Source: Saprospiraceae bacterium (GTDB taxonomy: Bacteria > Bacteroidota > Bacteroidia > Chitinophagales > Saprospiraceae). From it: a DNA stretch of 59,206 nucleotides. Made by a program: the position numbers and the translations under genes. Where the stretch lies: positions 1 through 59,206 of the forward strand of contig JARGNR010000035.1 in the NCBI GenBank assembly GCA_029212405.1, in the 5' to 3' direction. The notes below the pieces were generated by a model. The model did not search any database and had not been told where the DNA came from. It saw nothing but the letters and a program-made list of their open reading frames with translations. Below, in pieces: positions 6,726 to 15,909 of this stretch (its first letter is position 1; each line of letters begins with the position of its first letter).

Positions 6726-9700
6726 CTACTTCACTTCTACCCTTCCCCCATCGCTGTGGCTGGTAAACTCAGGCGCATACATGCATTGCAATGAAGCTAT
6801 CCCAGTAGAAAAATTCCCTCGATGAACGGCACGCATTGGATATTCAAACACATACGTTCCTTTATTCAATCGACTGATAAAAAAGTGAGAAGCCAAATCT
6901 CGTGTACTTTCATAATACCCTATTCCACCCTGCCATCGATATCCACTCAATACATTCTCTGGTTCAAATCCACTTCCTCGCATATCCTTTAAATGCACAT
7001 AAGACATCGAACGATCCACTTTGATTTCTATACGAGTAATGACTCGATCTCCTGGTTCTACGGTAACTTGACCGTCGATTTCAACCAACTCAGGTCCTCG
7101 ATCCGTCTTCACTTCTTTGTAGAGCTTCTTCTTCATCTTCAATGGCGTTTCTCTAAACTCTTTCACTTGATCCAAATCTTCAAAATACTGATAATAAGCA
7201 GCACCCCATGCGATAGATTCATTGTTATTTTCAATGGTAATCTCCGACATGTCATCCGTAATCTCATTCGCATTCCACGATTTATTGAAATATCCTGTAC
7301 CCAATTCTACATTGTTTTTCGAAATATCTAAGGGTGTATTTCCCAATTTAATATTCGGTACGTTATCTTCTTCGATCCAAGACACCATTCCAGTTTCCTC
7401 TCCTTGAATCAGCAAAGAATAAATCGCCGCAGCTGTTCCTTTGGTCGTCTTCCAATGATTGGTCTGCTTGTTTTTCAACAACCATATTTTCATTTCCTCT
7501 ACAAAATCTGCGTTGTCACCCGTTTCCGTGAAAAACTCAATCATCATGGCATGGCTTTCGATCGGTAATTCATACCAATTGAATCCGTTGCCCATATTCC
7601 AATATCTACCTAACTCTTCGCTATAAAACGAGCGCTCTTTGAGTGAAGCGACAATTTCTTTATACTTCAGATTATCTGCTCGTTTAAGGGTAAGCCCGAT
7701 CATTGCTTCCGAATACAAACCTTTGTTCAACCAATATTTTTCCGCTTGTCCCATAAAATAAGCATAGGCCTCAGATGCGTTTTGACTAACTTGCTTGTCC
7801 TTGAAAAAGCTTCGAATATATAGATAATGAATCGACAAATAATTCAAATGATCGTCTTCCAATTTACCTCCAAATCGATCAATGTTCGATCGAATCTTGT
7901 CGTATCGTCTTTTAGATTCTTCGTCCAAAAATATCAACGCATTGTTTAATATATTTTGGTATCCATAATCAGATGCAGAGATGATACCCAAGTGTTGTAA
8001 GTGTGCAATCCCCTCTACAATATTTTGAGTAATAAATACATCAGCTCTTCCCCCAGGAAACCAGGAAAAAGCTCCGTTGGCCATTTGCCGATTTGTTAAT
8101 TCATCCAACGCTTGTTGGGTTTCATGTGACATCTTATTGAAGTCAAAAAGCAAGGCAATGCGTTTTTTCTGTTCCGTTTCTGAGGCGGCATTTCTCACCC
8201 AAGGAGTCTCTTCAAGAATGGCAGATTTCAGCGATTCATTTTTTTCCAAATTACTGATCAATGCATCCGAATCCAATTGTTTCCACTGTTCAAAAATAGC
8301 TTGCACCTTTGGGTTTTGATTGGCAATATAACTTGCCATCGTATTGGCATACATTCTATTGAATATTTGCTCTGTACAATTGTGTGGATACTCCATCAAA
8401 TAAGGCAAAGCTTGTACCGCATACCATATTGGATTGCTCGTATATTCCAAGGTATACTTAAATGGAACGGACGTCTCACTCTTCGTTCGATCCAAGGCAT
8501 CAAATGCAAAAGTCTTTTTCTCCTTCTTTCTTAGGGAAATCACTTTGGTCTCTGTTACTAGAGTTTGATTGGTAACAATAGGTAAAGTGTTTTCCTCTCC
8601 ATCTGTATGTGAACCTGCTTCTGCCACTACTCTATACTTCACCATTCCTTTATACTCCTTAGGAATAGCAATTTTCCAAAAGGTACCAACTGATTCACCT
8701 ACAGGGACTTCAACTGTTTGATCTGTTTCCGTTAATCCAAATTGATCATTTAATTTATCATCCGTAGATGGATCAATCAATTCTAATCGGGCTGTGGCAC
8801 TGATTGCCTTATCCGACAAATTTGTTACCGTAGCAGGAAATAACATGACATCCCCTTCTCTAAAAAAGCGAGGTGCATTTGCCACGATCATCACATCTTT
8901 TTGTGTCTTCACTTCGTGTGACATCATTCCAAATCGCAATGCTTTATCATGCACGAACGTCAATAACTTCCAACTAGTCAGTGCTTCATTCATGGTAAAT
9001 GAAATCAACACATTGCCCTCGCTGTCCGTTTTTAAGTGAGGGTAGAAAAATACGGATTCATCCAAGTTTTTACGAATTGAAATTTCTCCTTTTTTGCCTT
9101 CCATTCCTGTTTCAGAACTAACAGCCGAATCAGTGACATCCCCCACCTTAACAGCTACCATATCATCAGCTGCTGCTTCTATTGCCATAGGCTCAGCTGC
9201 TCCATCCATGGATTCTGGTTGCGCTGTAGTTCCTCTCACTTTAGCATTATACCCCGATAATTTCTTCTGAACCCGAATCCCATAATGTGGCGAATATCCC
9301 AGATATAAGCCTTGTAATCTTGGAATAACAGGAGCGGGCAAAGACTTAGACTTCGTCCTGGACCACTGATAGTTCAAACTCCCCGAGATTGCTTGATCAA
9401 AACCATAAAAACGACTTGGTATATTCCCAAAATGACTTTGGTAGGGGTTAAAACCATAATTATGGACTACAAATTGATCTAGGCTGGCGTCATACATCGT
9501 AGCCAACATCTCTGCTACTGCTTTGTCTGTCCCTTTACCTGACACCTTAATTTGCCATTCTTCTTTTGATCCGGGTAAAACTTTATCCCGAGTAGTAATC
9601 AATTCTACTTTCAAATCTTTGTTGTCCCAAGGAAGAGAAATATTATGTACAATCGATTGACTAAAATTGTGTTTGATGTAATCCAATCGAATCGTAAATC

Positions 9701-12700
9701 CCCCTCGATCTTTTTCAGAAGGTGTATAGGTGATATCATTAAAATTGGATACGTCCATCATCCCTTCTTGAACAACAGTCCAATCCCGGATAACTTGATA
9801 ATAGACGGTCAAATCAACATCAGAGGTACCCAAGGCAATCGAAAACGGTTTTCCTACTTCTGCTTGATTTTTTTCTCCTTGTAAAAACAACAACTCTAAA
9901 TTGGGAAAGGAGTGTACTTTAAAATTGGTAACGGCAACGTACTTCGTATCTGTCACATTAAAATCTCTGTACTTCTCCTCCGAAACCAATTCAATTTTAT
10001 ACACTTTTCCTGCAGTCAGCACATTGGCAAATTTATAATCCAATCCATTTTCACCATATTCAACCGGCAACCTCAAAATCTCTTGTTTGATGGGATATTC
10101 ACTCATTCTTGATTGTTCATATCCAATACGCTCAATTCTCTTTTCAAATTCATCCTTTTTATAGATATGATTGTTTGGAACTTGCCATTTTCTTGGTTTT
10201 AACCATTTCTCAGGTTGTTGCAATTCGGAAATAATAAGTGTTCCTTTAGCACTTACCTTTTTCCCTTCCAACGTAGTCGGACTGATGTTAATGGCACCCA
10301 GTTCGGATATATCCATCACTTCTTCGAGTTGCCATGCATAGGAATATGGAAATACGGAAACTGCTACAGATTTATTAGTGGACCGAGTTTCACCGGCTTG
10401 ATCCGTTACATCCACTTGAATAGAATACGAATAAGATGGATTTTTTGAAGGATCTAAATCATTATCCGCTAGTGCTGGAAATGAAAAATTAAAACCTCCT
10501 TTAGCGTCCGCTATTATTTCTGATTGGACAATTTGAGTACTTTGACTCGGAACTCTTCGGTACCAGCTCCACCAACCATAAAATGTATTTCTTGTTACGG
10601 TATAGTTGACCTTTCCAGAAGAGATTGGAGCACCAGACAAGGCTTTTGCTATTCCTTCAATCCTAATCGTATCATCCAACTTTACTTCCTCTTCTATCTC
10701 GTTCAACGTCACTTCAAATGTAGGTCGTTTGTATTCTTCTACTCTAAAAAAGTGCGATGTCCCTGCTGGTCCTTCCTGAATTTGTATAAAGAATTGACCA
10801 GTCAATCTTCCAACAGGTAAAATAAAACTCCCCGAAGCACTTCCAAAATTATTAGATTTCAACTTCAATTTTTCAACTTCCTGTCCATTTACATCTTTTA
10901 GGACTGCAGTAAATGTGCTATTGGTTTCAATGGAAGGTAATCCGTCTTTATCCATCTCCAAACTCAAAGTCTTAAAGTATACCGTTTGCCCAGGTCTATA
11001 GATCGCTCGATCCGTAAATACCTCAATCCGATGACCAGAATAATCAGTCTTTCTTTGTCGACTGACATAATCTATTTGTTCCAAATCCAGATAATCATCC
11101 TCATATTTTATCTTATAAGAAATGGAAGAATTAGGACTTAGATTAAACGTTACAAAGCCTTTTTCATTGGTGCTCTTGCGAGAAAGGAAATTCAAATCAT
11201 AGGTTCTGCTTGTTCTATTGTATTCTTTTTTGAATGCTTCTACTGTTGCGTCCTTTAAAGGCTGTCCAGTAACTCGATCACGGACCAAGACTTTCTTCAT
11301 ACCATTCATATCGTAGGTAGAATAAGCAATACTTGAAACAAAAAATGCAGAATAAACATAGGCTGTCTTCTCAGAGTTAATATCCTTTTCATTACTTGCT
11401 AAAAGGATATATTTCCCATCATCCAAACCATCTAGTATCTCTTCCGTATTGGAATATGCATATCCATTTTCCAGCCCATCGACCTTCCATGTTTTAAGCA
11501 CAGGCAAGGCATCCATATTAGCCATTTGCGTTTGTCTATTTCCACTGAAAAACTTACTGAACTCCACCTTTTTCGCATTCAATAATTTAAAATGTACTGC
11601 ACTAATATTTCTATACGATAAGTGGACTAAAAAGTTCTCATTCTTTGGCATCACTTGATCCATTTGCATAGATAAGGTCTTCGTTTTAATGGTTGAGATC
11701 CAACGCAGTGCCTGGCTTTTAATATAGGTATTGGCATCGTCTTCCAGCAGTTTTTCAAAAAGAGCAATTGCTTCGTCGTATTTCTTTTCTCTGTTTAACT
11801 CTTCTCCAATTTTTAATGTAAAAGCGTGAGAAATTGGGCTCTTATAATATGTTTCGGCTTCTTTTAGCGCTTTTCTAAAGTGATCTTCTTTCTTAAATAC
11901 TTCTGCCTGCTGATTCACAAAGTTCAATCTCTTCAGATCATAATCGGCCATCACTTTTTGATTTCCTTTAGCCAATTGATTTCGCAACCCTTCTTGATAG
12001 AGTAATAGCGCTTGATAAATTTTGGACTCCGTATCCTGGGTGGGAATCTGTAAAGCAATAAAATCCTCAACTCCAGAAAAATAGTTTTCATTGTCAATTT
12101 TAAATGAAAAAGAAGGTTTCATTCCTTGGCGACTAGAATTAGAAAAGTAGGTCAAGGATCTGTCTAACAATAATTCATAGAGAGAAGGTCGAAGAGAGAC
12201 ATCCGCTTGTTTGAAATTAGGGATAATATCAGAAAATTCACTCGTGGGGAAATCATCCAAGGAAGGATCGATCGATGCGATATATTTTGATGCGATGTAT
12301 GATCTAAAATTAGTGGGAGTCCAAGTACGAATATCCTTTTCATCCACATTATTTAAATTAGTACGTTGACTAATCGTATAATATTGAGATCTGAAATATT
12401 GATCTACCATTTCACCCGATAGCGATAAGAGAATTTGCCGGACAGGCATTTGGGCTTGTTCAGTACTTTTTTCTAAATCAGAAACTACCGTCTCCAAGCC
12501 AAGTTCTTCGGTTTGAAAAATGAGCTGGGTTTTAAAAACTACCGCCTTTATTTGTTGAGATATATTTTTGTCATCAATTGCATGTTCGTAAATGTTCTCT
12601 ACCTCTTTCAATGCAGATTTGGGTAGCCCTTTTTCTAACAACTGATCTACTTTCTTCCAAGCCTTATCATAATCAAAGCTGTCAAATGAGGAAAAAAATA

Positions 12701-12749
12701 AAGAGAGGACAGATAAAGACATAATGGTTATCACTTTGTAATATTTCAT
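6726..12749 (-). CDS. Alpha-2-macroglobulin family protein with thioester motif
   Basis: A very large protein (2007 aa from the ATG at 12749, which opens a signal peptide; an ATG 7 codons earlier is also possible). The N-terminal about 340 residues are helical and include a TPR-like stretch (EKKYDEAIALFEKLL). Macroglobulin domains follow: a carboxypeptidase-regulatory-like strand set near 490-550 and the MG2 signature FTDRAIYRPGQTVYFK near 580. The alpha-2-macroglobulin core comes after, with the thioester motif CTEQ at Cys1458-Gln1461 in YPHNCTEQIF and an alpha-toroid after it. Bacterial family members trap attacking proteases in the periplasm or on the surface. A Ser/Ala/Glu-rich linker lies near 1180-1225. 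The usual Gly before the thioester Cys (YPYGCxEQ) is Asn here, but Cys and Gln are kept. Confidence 0.92.
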   Translation of the reverse strand: MKYYKVITIMSLSVLSLFFSSFDSFDYDKAWKKVDQLLEKGLPKSALKEVENIYEHAIDDKNISQQIKAVVFKTQLIFQTEELGLETVVSDLEKSTEQAQMPVRQILLSLSGEMVDQYFRSQYYTISQRTNLNNVDEKDIRTWTPTNFRSYIASKYIASIDPSLDDFPTSEFSDIIPNFKQADVSLRPSLYELLLDRSLTYFSNSSRQGMKPSFSFKIDNENYFSGVEDFIALQIPTQDTESKIYQALLLYQEGLRNQLAKGNQKVMADYDLKRLNFVNQQAEVFKKEDHFRKALKEAETYYKSPISHAFTLKIGEELNREKKYDEAIALFEKLLEDDANTYIKSQALRWISTIKTKTLSMQMDQVMPKNENFLVHLSYRNISAVHFKLLNAKKVEFSKFFSGNRQTQMANMDALPVLKTWKVDGLENGYAYSNTEEILDGLDDGKYILLASNEKDINSEKTAYVYSAFFVSSIAYSTYDMNGMKKVLVRDRVTGQPLKDATVEAFKKEYNRTSRTYDLNFLSRKSTNEKGFVTFNLSPNSSISYKIKYEDDYLDLEQIDYVSRQRKTDYSGHRIEVFTDRAIYRPGQTVYFKTLSLEMDKDGLPSIETNSTFTAVLKDVNGQEVEKLKLKSNNFGSASGSFILPVGRLTGQFFIQIQEGPAGTSHFFRVEEYKRPTFEVTLNEIEEEVKLDDTIRIEGIAKALSGAPISSGKVNYTVTRNTFYGWWSWYRRVPSQSTQIVQSEIIADAKGGFNFSFPALADNDLDPSKNPSYSYSIQVDVTDQAGETRSTNKSVAVSVFPYSYAWQLEEVMDISELGAINISPTTLEGKKVSAKGTLIISELQQPEKWLKPRKWQVPNNHIYKKDEFEKRIERIGYEQSRMSEYPIKQEILRLPVEYGENGLDYKFANVLTAGKVYKIELVSEEKYRDFNVTDTKYVAVTNFKVHSFPNLELLFLQGEKNQAEVGKPFSIALGTSDVDLTVYYQVIRDWTVVQEGMMDVSNFNDITYTPSEKDRGGFTIRLDYIKHNFSQSIVHNISLPWDNKDLKVELITTRDKVLPGSKEEWQIKVSGKGTDKAVAEMLATMYDASLDQFVVHNYGFNPYQSHFGNIPSRFYGFDQAISGSLNYQWSRTKSKSLPAPVIPRLQGLYLGYSPHYGIRVQKKLSGYNAKVRGTTAQPESMDGAAEPMAIEAAADDMVAVKVGDVTDSAVSSETGMEGKKGEISIRKNLDESVFFYPHLKTDSEGNVLISFTMNEALTSWKLLTFVHDKALRFGMMSHEVKTQKDVMIVANAPRFFREGDVMLFPATVTNLSDKAISATARLELIDPSTDDKLNDQFGLTETDQTVEVPVGESVGTFWKIAIPKEYKGMVKYRVVAEAGSHTDGEENTLPIVTNQTLVTETKVISLRKKEKKTFAFDALDRTKSETSVPFKYTLEYTSNPIWYAVQALPYLMEYPHNCTEQIFNRMYANTMASYIANQNPKVQAIFEQWKQLDSDALISNLEKNESLKSAILEETPWVRNAASETEQKKRIALLFDFNKMSHETQQALDELTNRQMANGAFSWFPGGRADVFITQNIVEGIAHLQHLGIISASDYGYQNILNNALIFLDEESKRRYDKIRSNIDRFGGKLEDDHLNYLSIHYLYIRSFFKDKQVSQNASEAYAYFMGQAEKYWLNKGLYSEAMIGLTLKRADNLKYKEIVASLKERSFYSEELGRYWNMGNGFNWYELPIESHAMMIEFFTETGDNADFVEEMKIWLLKNKQTNHWKTTKGTAAAIYSLLIQGEETGMVSWIEEDNVPNIKLGNTPLDISKNNVELGTGYFNKSWNANEITDDMSEITIENNNESIAWGAAYYQYFEDLDQVKEFRETPLKMKKKLYKEVKTDRGPELVEIDGQVTVEPGDRVITRIEIKVDRSMSYVHLKDMRGSGFEPENVLSGYRWQGGIGYYESTRDLASHFFISRLNKGTYVFEYPMRAVHRGNFSTGIASLQCMYAPEFTSHSDGGRVEVK

Positions 12750-12933
12750 AAAATTTCTCTTTAATGACAAAATCGGTAGAAATCAGTACAATCGACTTCT
12801 CTCAAAATTCATTATTTAGATGATGTTCATGGATAGATTACACAAGACCGACTCTTCTTAACATATTATTAATCTGTATCCTATTATTTTAGACTTTCAG
12901 ACCAATTAAAAGTAACTGTTGTTCAATTAATAT

Positions 12934-14136
12934 TTATCCATTCAGATAATCCCGTAAATATTCAAAATGTTTCCCTAGGTTTCTTCCTGTCGCAATGGTT
13001 GCACGCTCGATCAATGGACTTTTTCTATTTCCTAATTCATTCAAAACATTGGAAATAAACATATCACCAAAAGCGGTTGAGGCATCTCTAGGTAGTTCAT
13101 TGGGCAGATTATCTATTGTCATCATGTCTACAACGTTTTCACCGTATGGTTTTGTTTCCTTATTGGTCATTCTTTCAAAACCAAAAACAGGATCCGCAAT
13201 GGTAGAAGCTTTTATCGTAGTAGGAATTGAACTCACAGGAGCTATATCGCAGGTTACATCCGCAATTACCTTAATGTTGAACGTATCTGACTTCAAATCA
13301 TTTAATGTAAAAAACGGAGGAGCATCATTGTCCCAGTACACTCCATTAATCAAGATATCTGTTTTGGGTAAAAAATGATGAAAATCGTTTTTGTATTCTT
13401 TGGGATGCGTATAAAAATCGATAGCAGTATCAAAGACTTTCCCATCTTTTCTCTTTGCATAAAAGAAGCTATTAAGTTGGGTAAAGACTGGACCATCTGC
13501 ATCTTGACACAAAAATTCCATCGGAGAAATTTTTTGTATTCCCATATCTTCCAACACCATTGCAGCTCCTCCAGCTACCCTACCTGTGCCCGTCAAGGCA
13601 ATCTTTACATTTGGAATGTCTACCTTGGAATACACCTCTTTCGCAGCATCATAATCGTATATATCTTTCATTCTTGGCAGTTCAAACTGTCCAGTCCTTT
13701 TGCCATAGGTCCACAATGCATTATGAGCACCTACCATTCCAGCAAACTTACCGAAAGCAATCACTCTAGCTCCCTTTTCATCCGTCAACACCTCATAATC
13801 AATGAGTGTAATATTCGCATCAAAGATATGCTTTAACAATTTGCGATTATATACTTGTTTTTTGATGGTATGTGAGAAAAAGAAGTAGATTTTATCTGCA
13901 ACAAGTTGATCGATCGGTACTTCTTTGACGCCCAACAATACATCTCTATCCGACATGTCTTCTTTTAATCGTATGCCTTCTTGTTTATAATCTTCATCCG
14001 AAAAACATCGTATGGGACTGGGCTGTACCACGATGTCTACTCCCATATCCGAGAGTTGCTTGCATTGTTTTGGATTAAGGGGCACCCTTGAATCAGGTGG
14101 AACTTTCCCTTCTCTAATAACTCCGATTTTTATCAT
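12934..14136 (-). CDS. Saccharopine dehydrogenase (NAD+, L-lysine-forming)-like protein
   Basis: 400 aa with the AlaDh/PNT-like fold. The N-terminal domain begins MIKIGVIREGKVPPDSRVPL, followed by the helix pattern ISHTIKKQ-like (FFFSHTIKKQ). The Rossmann core has GTGRVAGGAAMVLEDMG (about 187-203), and DVTCDIAPVSSIP and ASTIADPVFGFE follow. This arrangement matches fungal LYS1-type saccharopine dehydrogenases and their Bacteroidota homologues, which oxidise saccharopine to lysine and 2-oxoglutarate or act on related opine or amino-acid substrates. Monocistronic in appearance (about 180 bp upstream and 164 bp downstream non-coding). Family assignment is firm; the precise substrate is not. Confidence 0.85.
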   Translation of the reverse strand: MIKIGVIREGKVPPDSRVPLNPKQCKQLSDMGVDIVVQPSPIRCFSDEDYKQEGIRLKEDMSDRDVLLGVKEVPIDQLVADKIYFFFSHTIKKQVYNRKLLKHIFDANITLIDYEVLTDEKGARVIAFGKFAGMVGAHNALWTYGKRTGQFELPRMKDIYDYDAAKEVYSKVDIPNVKIALTGTGRVAGGAAMVLEDMGIQKISPMEFLCQDADGPVFTQLNSFFYAKRKDGKVFDTAIDFYTHPKEYKNDFHHFLPKTDILINGVYWDNDAPPFFTLNDLKSDTFNIKVIADVTCDIAPVSSIPTTIKASTIADPVFGFERMTNKETKPYGENVVDMMTIDNLPNELPRDASTAFGDMFISNVLNELGNRKSPLIERATIATGRNLGKHFEYLRDYLNG

Positions 14137-14282
14137 GGGTAGTAGGATTGAATAATTTTGCTGCGGGTAAGATAGCCGATATTATTTTGTAAAATGCATT
14201 CTAAAAAAGAAAGTTTTAAATCCAATCCTAAATAGTACATTCCATTAATCTGGCACATTTTGCCATTCTTATGCACCCTATT

Positions 14283-15593
14283 TTAATATCCAATAAGCTT
14301 GTATTCTTTAATCTTTTTGCCTTTTACATCTTTAAAGATTACTTTGAGTTTACGATTCTTTCTTTTCCCTGATACTTCTATCACAGCATAATTGTTTTCC
14401 CCGATAATCGCATCCTCTTTCAACCTGAATGTGTTTTTCTCAGAAGAATGGTCATAAGCACCCGAAGTTAATGGACTTGAGGTAATATCATAAATTTCAT
14501 CGCCATCTGGAGTACGATACACACTCATCTCAGAATGGTGACGATCCCCCGTTAGGAAAACTACATTGCGGATATTGTATTCATCAATTAAATTCAAGAG
14601 CTTTTTTCGTTCCGCTCCATATACCGCATAATTTTCATATTCAGCCAGATCACTAACTACTTGACCTCCTACGCATATAAACTTTATACTTGCGCTACTA
14701 TTCCTTAATGCATCGATCAGCCAGGTCAATTGTTTTTCTCCTAAAATACTCCCCTCGCTCGATGGAAATGTTCTGTCCCATCTATTGTCCAGCATAAAAA
14801 ATTCACAATCATTCCAAACAAAATTTCCTGTGATTCCACCCATACCCATAACTCCATAATTAGGATTGGCCCAAAAGTCTTCAAATGCTTCTCGTGTAAC
14901 ATCTTTATGTCCAAATGTTCTGTCGCTGTCGTTGGGACCATAGTCGTGGTCGTCCCAGATCGCATAATGGTGCATTTTCGCCAAAAGAGGTTGCAATTCG
15001 GTCACCGCTCTGGAATGAGAATATCGGTGATAAATACCAGAACGACTATTCCAGTCCACTTCTCTCAAATAATTGTTATCTCCCAGCCAAATCATAAATT
15101 CAGCATCCTCTTCAGCCATTTTGGAAAAGATGGAATAACTCTTACCATATGGTTTTCCAGGTCGGTCGTATTTCGATTCATTAATATACACACAAGAACC
15201 AGCCAAAAAATTAAAATTGGGAGGATCTTCTCTCCAGTGCCATAATTTTTGAGTCGTAAACTCATATACGCGACCCGCTTCCGACTCTTTATCATTAACA
15301 ACTACTGTATACGAATAATTCGTCCCTGGCTCCAGGTTACCCAATGCAATCGTGGCCGTATTCGCTTTATAGTTTTCAGAATAAAATGTTTCTGACATCT
15401 TCATTTGACTCGGACTTTCCGTTGGCCAATATTTTATTGCCACATACCCTTGATCTTCCAGTTGAACCCACACCCCTACTTCTCGCAAAGTATTGTAACC
15501 CAGCATCGGACCTGATTTCAACAATTGAGCATAACTATCCATTATAAGAAATTGGAAAACCAAAAACACAAAGAAAAATTTCACTTTATTCAT
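14283..15593 (-). CDS. PhoD-like alkaline phosphatase / metallophosphoesterase, secreted
   Basis: 436 aa from the ATG at 15593, which opens a signal peptide (MNKVKFFFVFLVFQ ... SYAQ); the frame extends 34 codons further but without secretion-signal features. A fibronectin-like N-terminal domain (about 22-125, ending GTNYSYTV ... YEFTT) is followed by the PhoD metal-binding core. Its motifs are GSCVY, WLGDNNYLREVDW, WDDHDYGPNDSD, DNRWDR and the C-terminal TGDRHHSEMS. The product hydrolyses phosphate mono- or diesters in the periplasm or outside the cell. I see no obvious partner genes or Pho-box-like operator. The catalytic motifs are complete. Confidence 0.9.
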   Translation of the reverse strand: MNKVKFFFVFLVFQFLIMDSYAQLLKSGPMLGYNTLREVGVWVQLEDQGYVAIKYWPTESPSQMKMSETFYSENYKANTATIALGNLEPGTNYSYTVVVNDKESEAGRVYEFTTQKLWHWREDPPNFNFLAGSCVYINESKYDRPGKPYGKSYSIFSKMAEEDAEFMIWLGDNNYLREVDWNSRSGIYHRYSHSRAVTELQPLLAKMHHYAIWDDHDYGPNDSDRTFGHKDVTREAFEDFWANPNYGVMGMGGITGNFVWNDCEFFMLDNRWDRTFPSSEGSILGEKQLTWLIDALRNSSASIKFICVGGQVVSDLAEYENYAVYGAERKKLLNLIDEYNIRNVVFLTGDRHHSEMSVYRTPDGDEIYDITSSPLTSGAYDHSSEKNTFRLKEDAIIGENNYAVIEVSGKRKNRKLKVIFKDVKGKKIKEYKLIGY

Positions 15594-15860
15594 AGGTTGA
15601 ATTATTACTTGCTTAATGTGATCCACAAGGTAAAAGTAAATACTAGAATAAATTACTATATCACAGCAAACTTTACCAATTTCTAACTTATCCAATACCC
15701 CCTTTCATCCTTTTGTTAAAGGTAAATTTGTTCAAGCGGTCCGTCATCCAATATGATAATAAAACACACGGTGATTATTCCTTCTAATCTTCTTATTCCC
15801 GTAATTTCTGTTGATGAAAATTCAAATGTACATATTGCAGAATCATGTACGATTCAGAAC

Positions 15861-15900
15861 TAAAAAAAGAAGCCTTCATTCTATCTAAATGAAGGCTTCT
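15861..15900 (-). terminator. Rho-independent terminator of the S9 peptidase gene
   Basis: A perfect 12-bp stem (agaagccttcat at 15868-15879 with atgaaggcttct at 15889-15900) is followed on the minus strand by a run of seven T. It lies 10 bp downstream of the S9 peptidase stop. Confidence 0.9.
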
Positions 15901-15909
15901 TTATATTTT

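Noticed and set aside
6993-11658. Several plus-strand open frames of 60-112 codons inside the macroglobulin gene
   Set aside because: Antisense shadows of a gene with clear domain structure; biased composition and no family features.
13375-13836. 153-codon plus-strand frame inside the saccharopine dehydrogenase-like gene
   Set aside because: Antisense to the Rossmann-fold coding region; rich in His/Ser/Ile without any domain.
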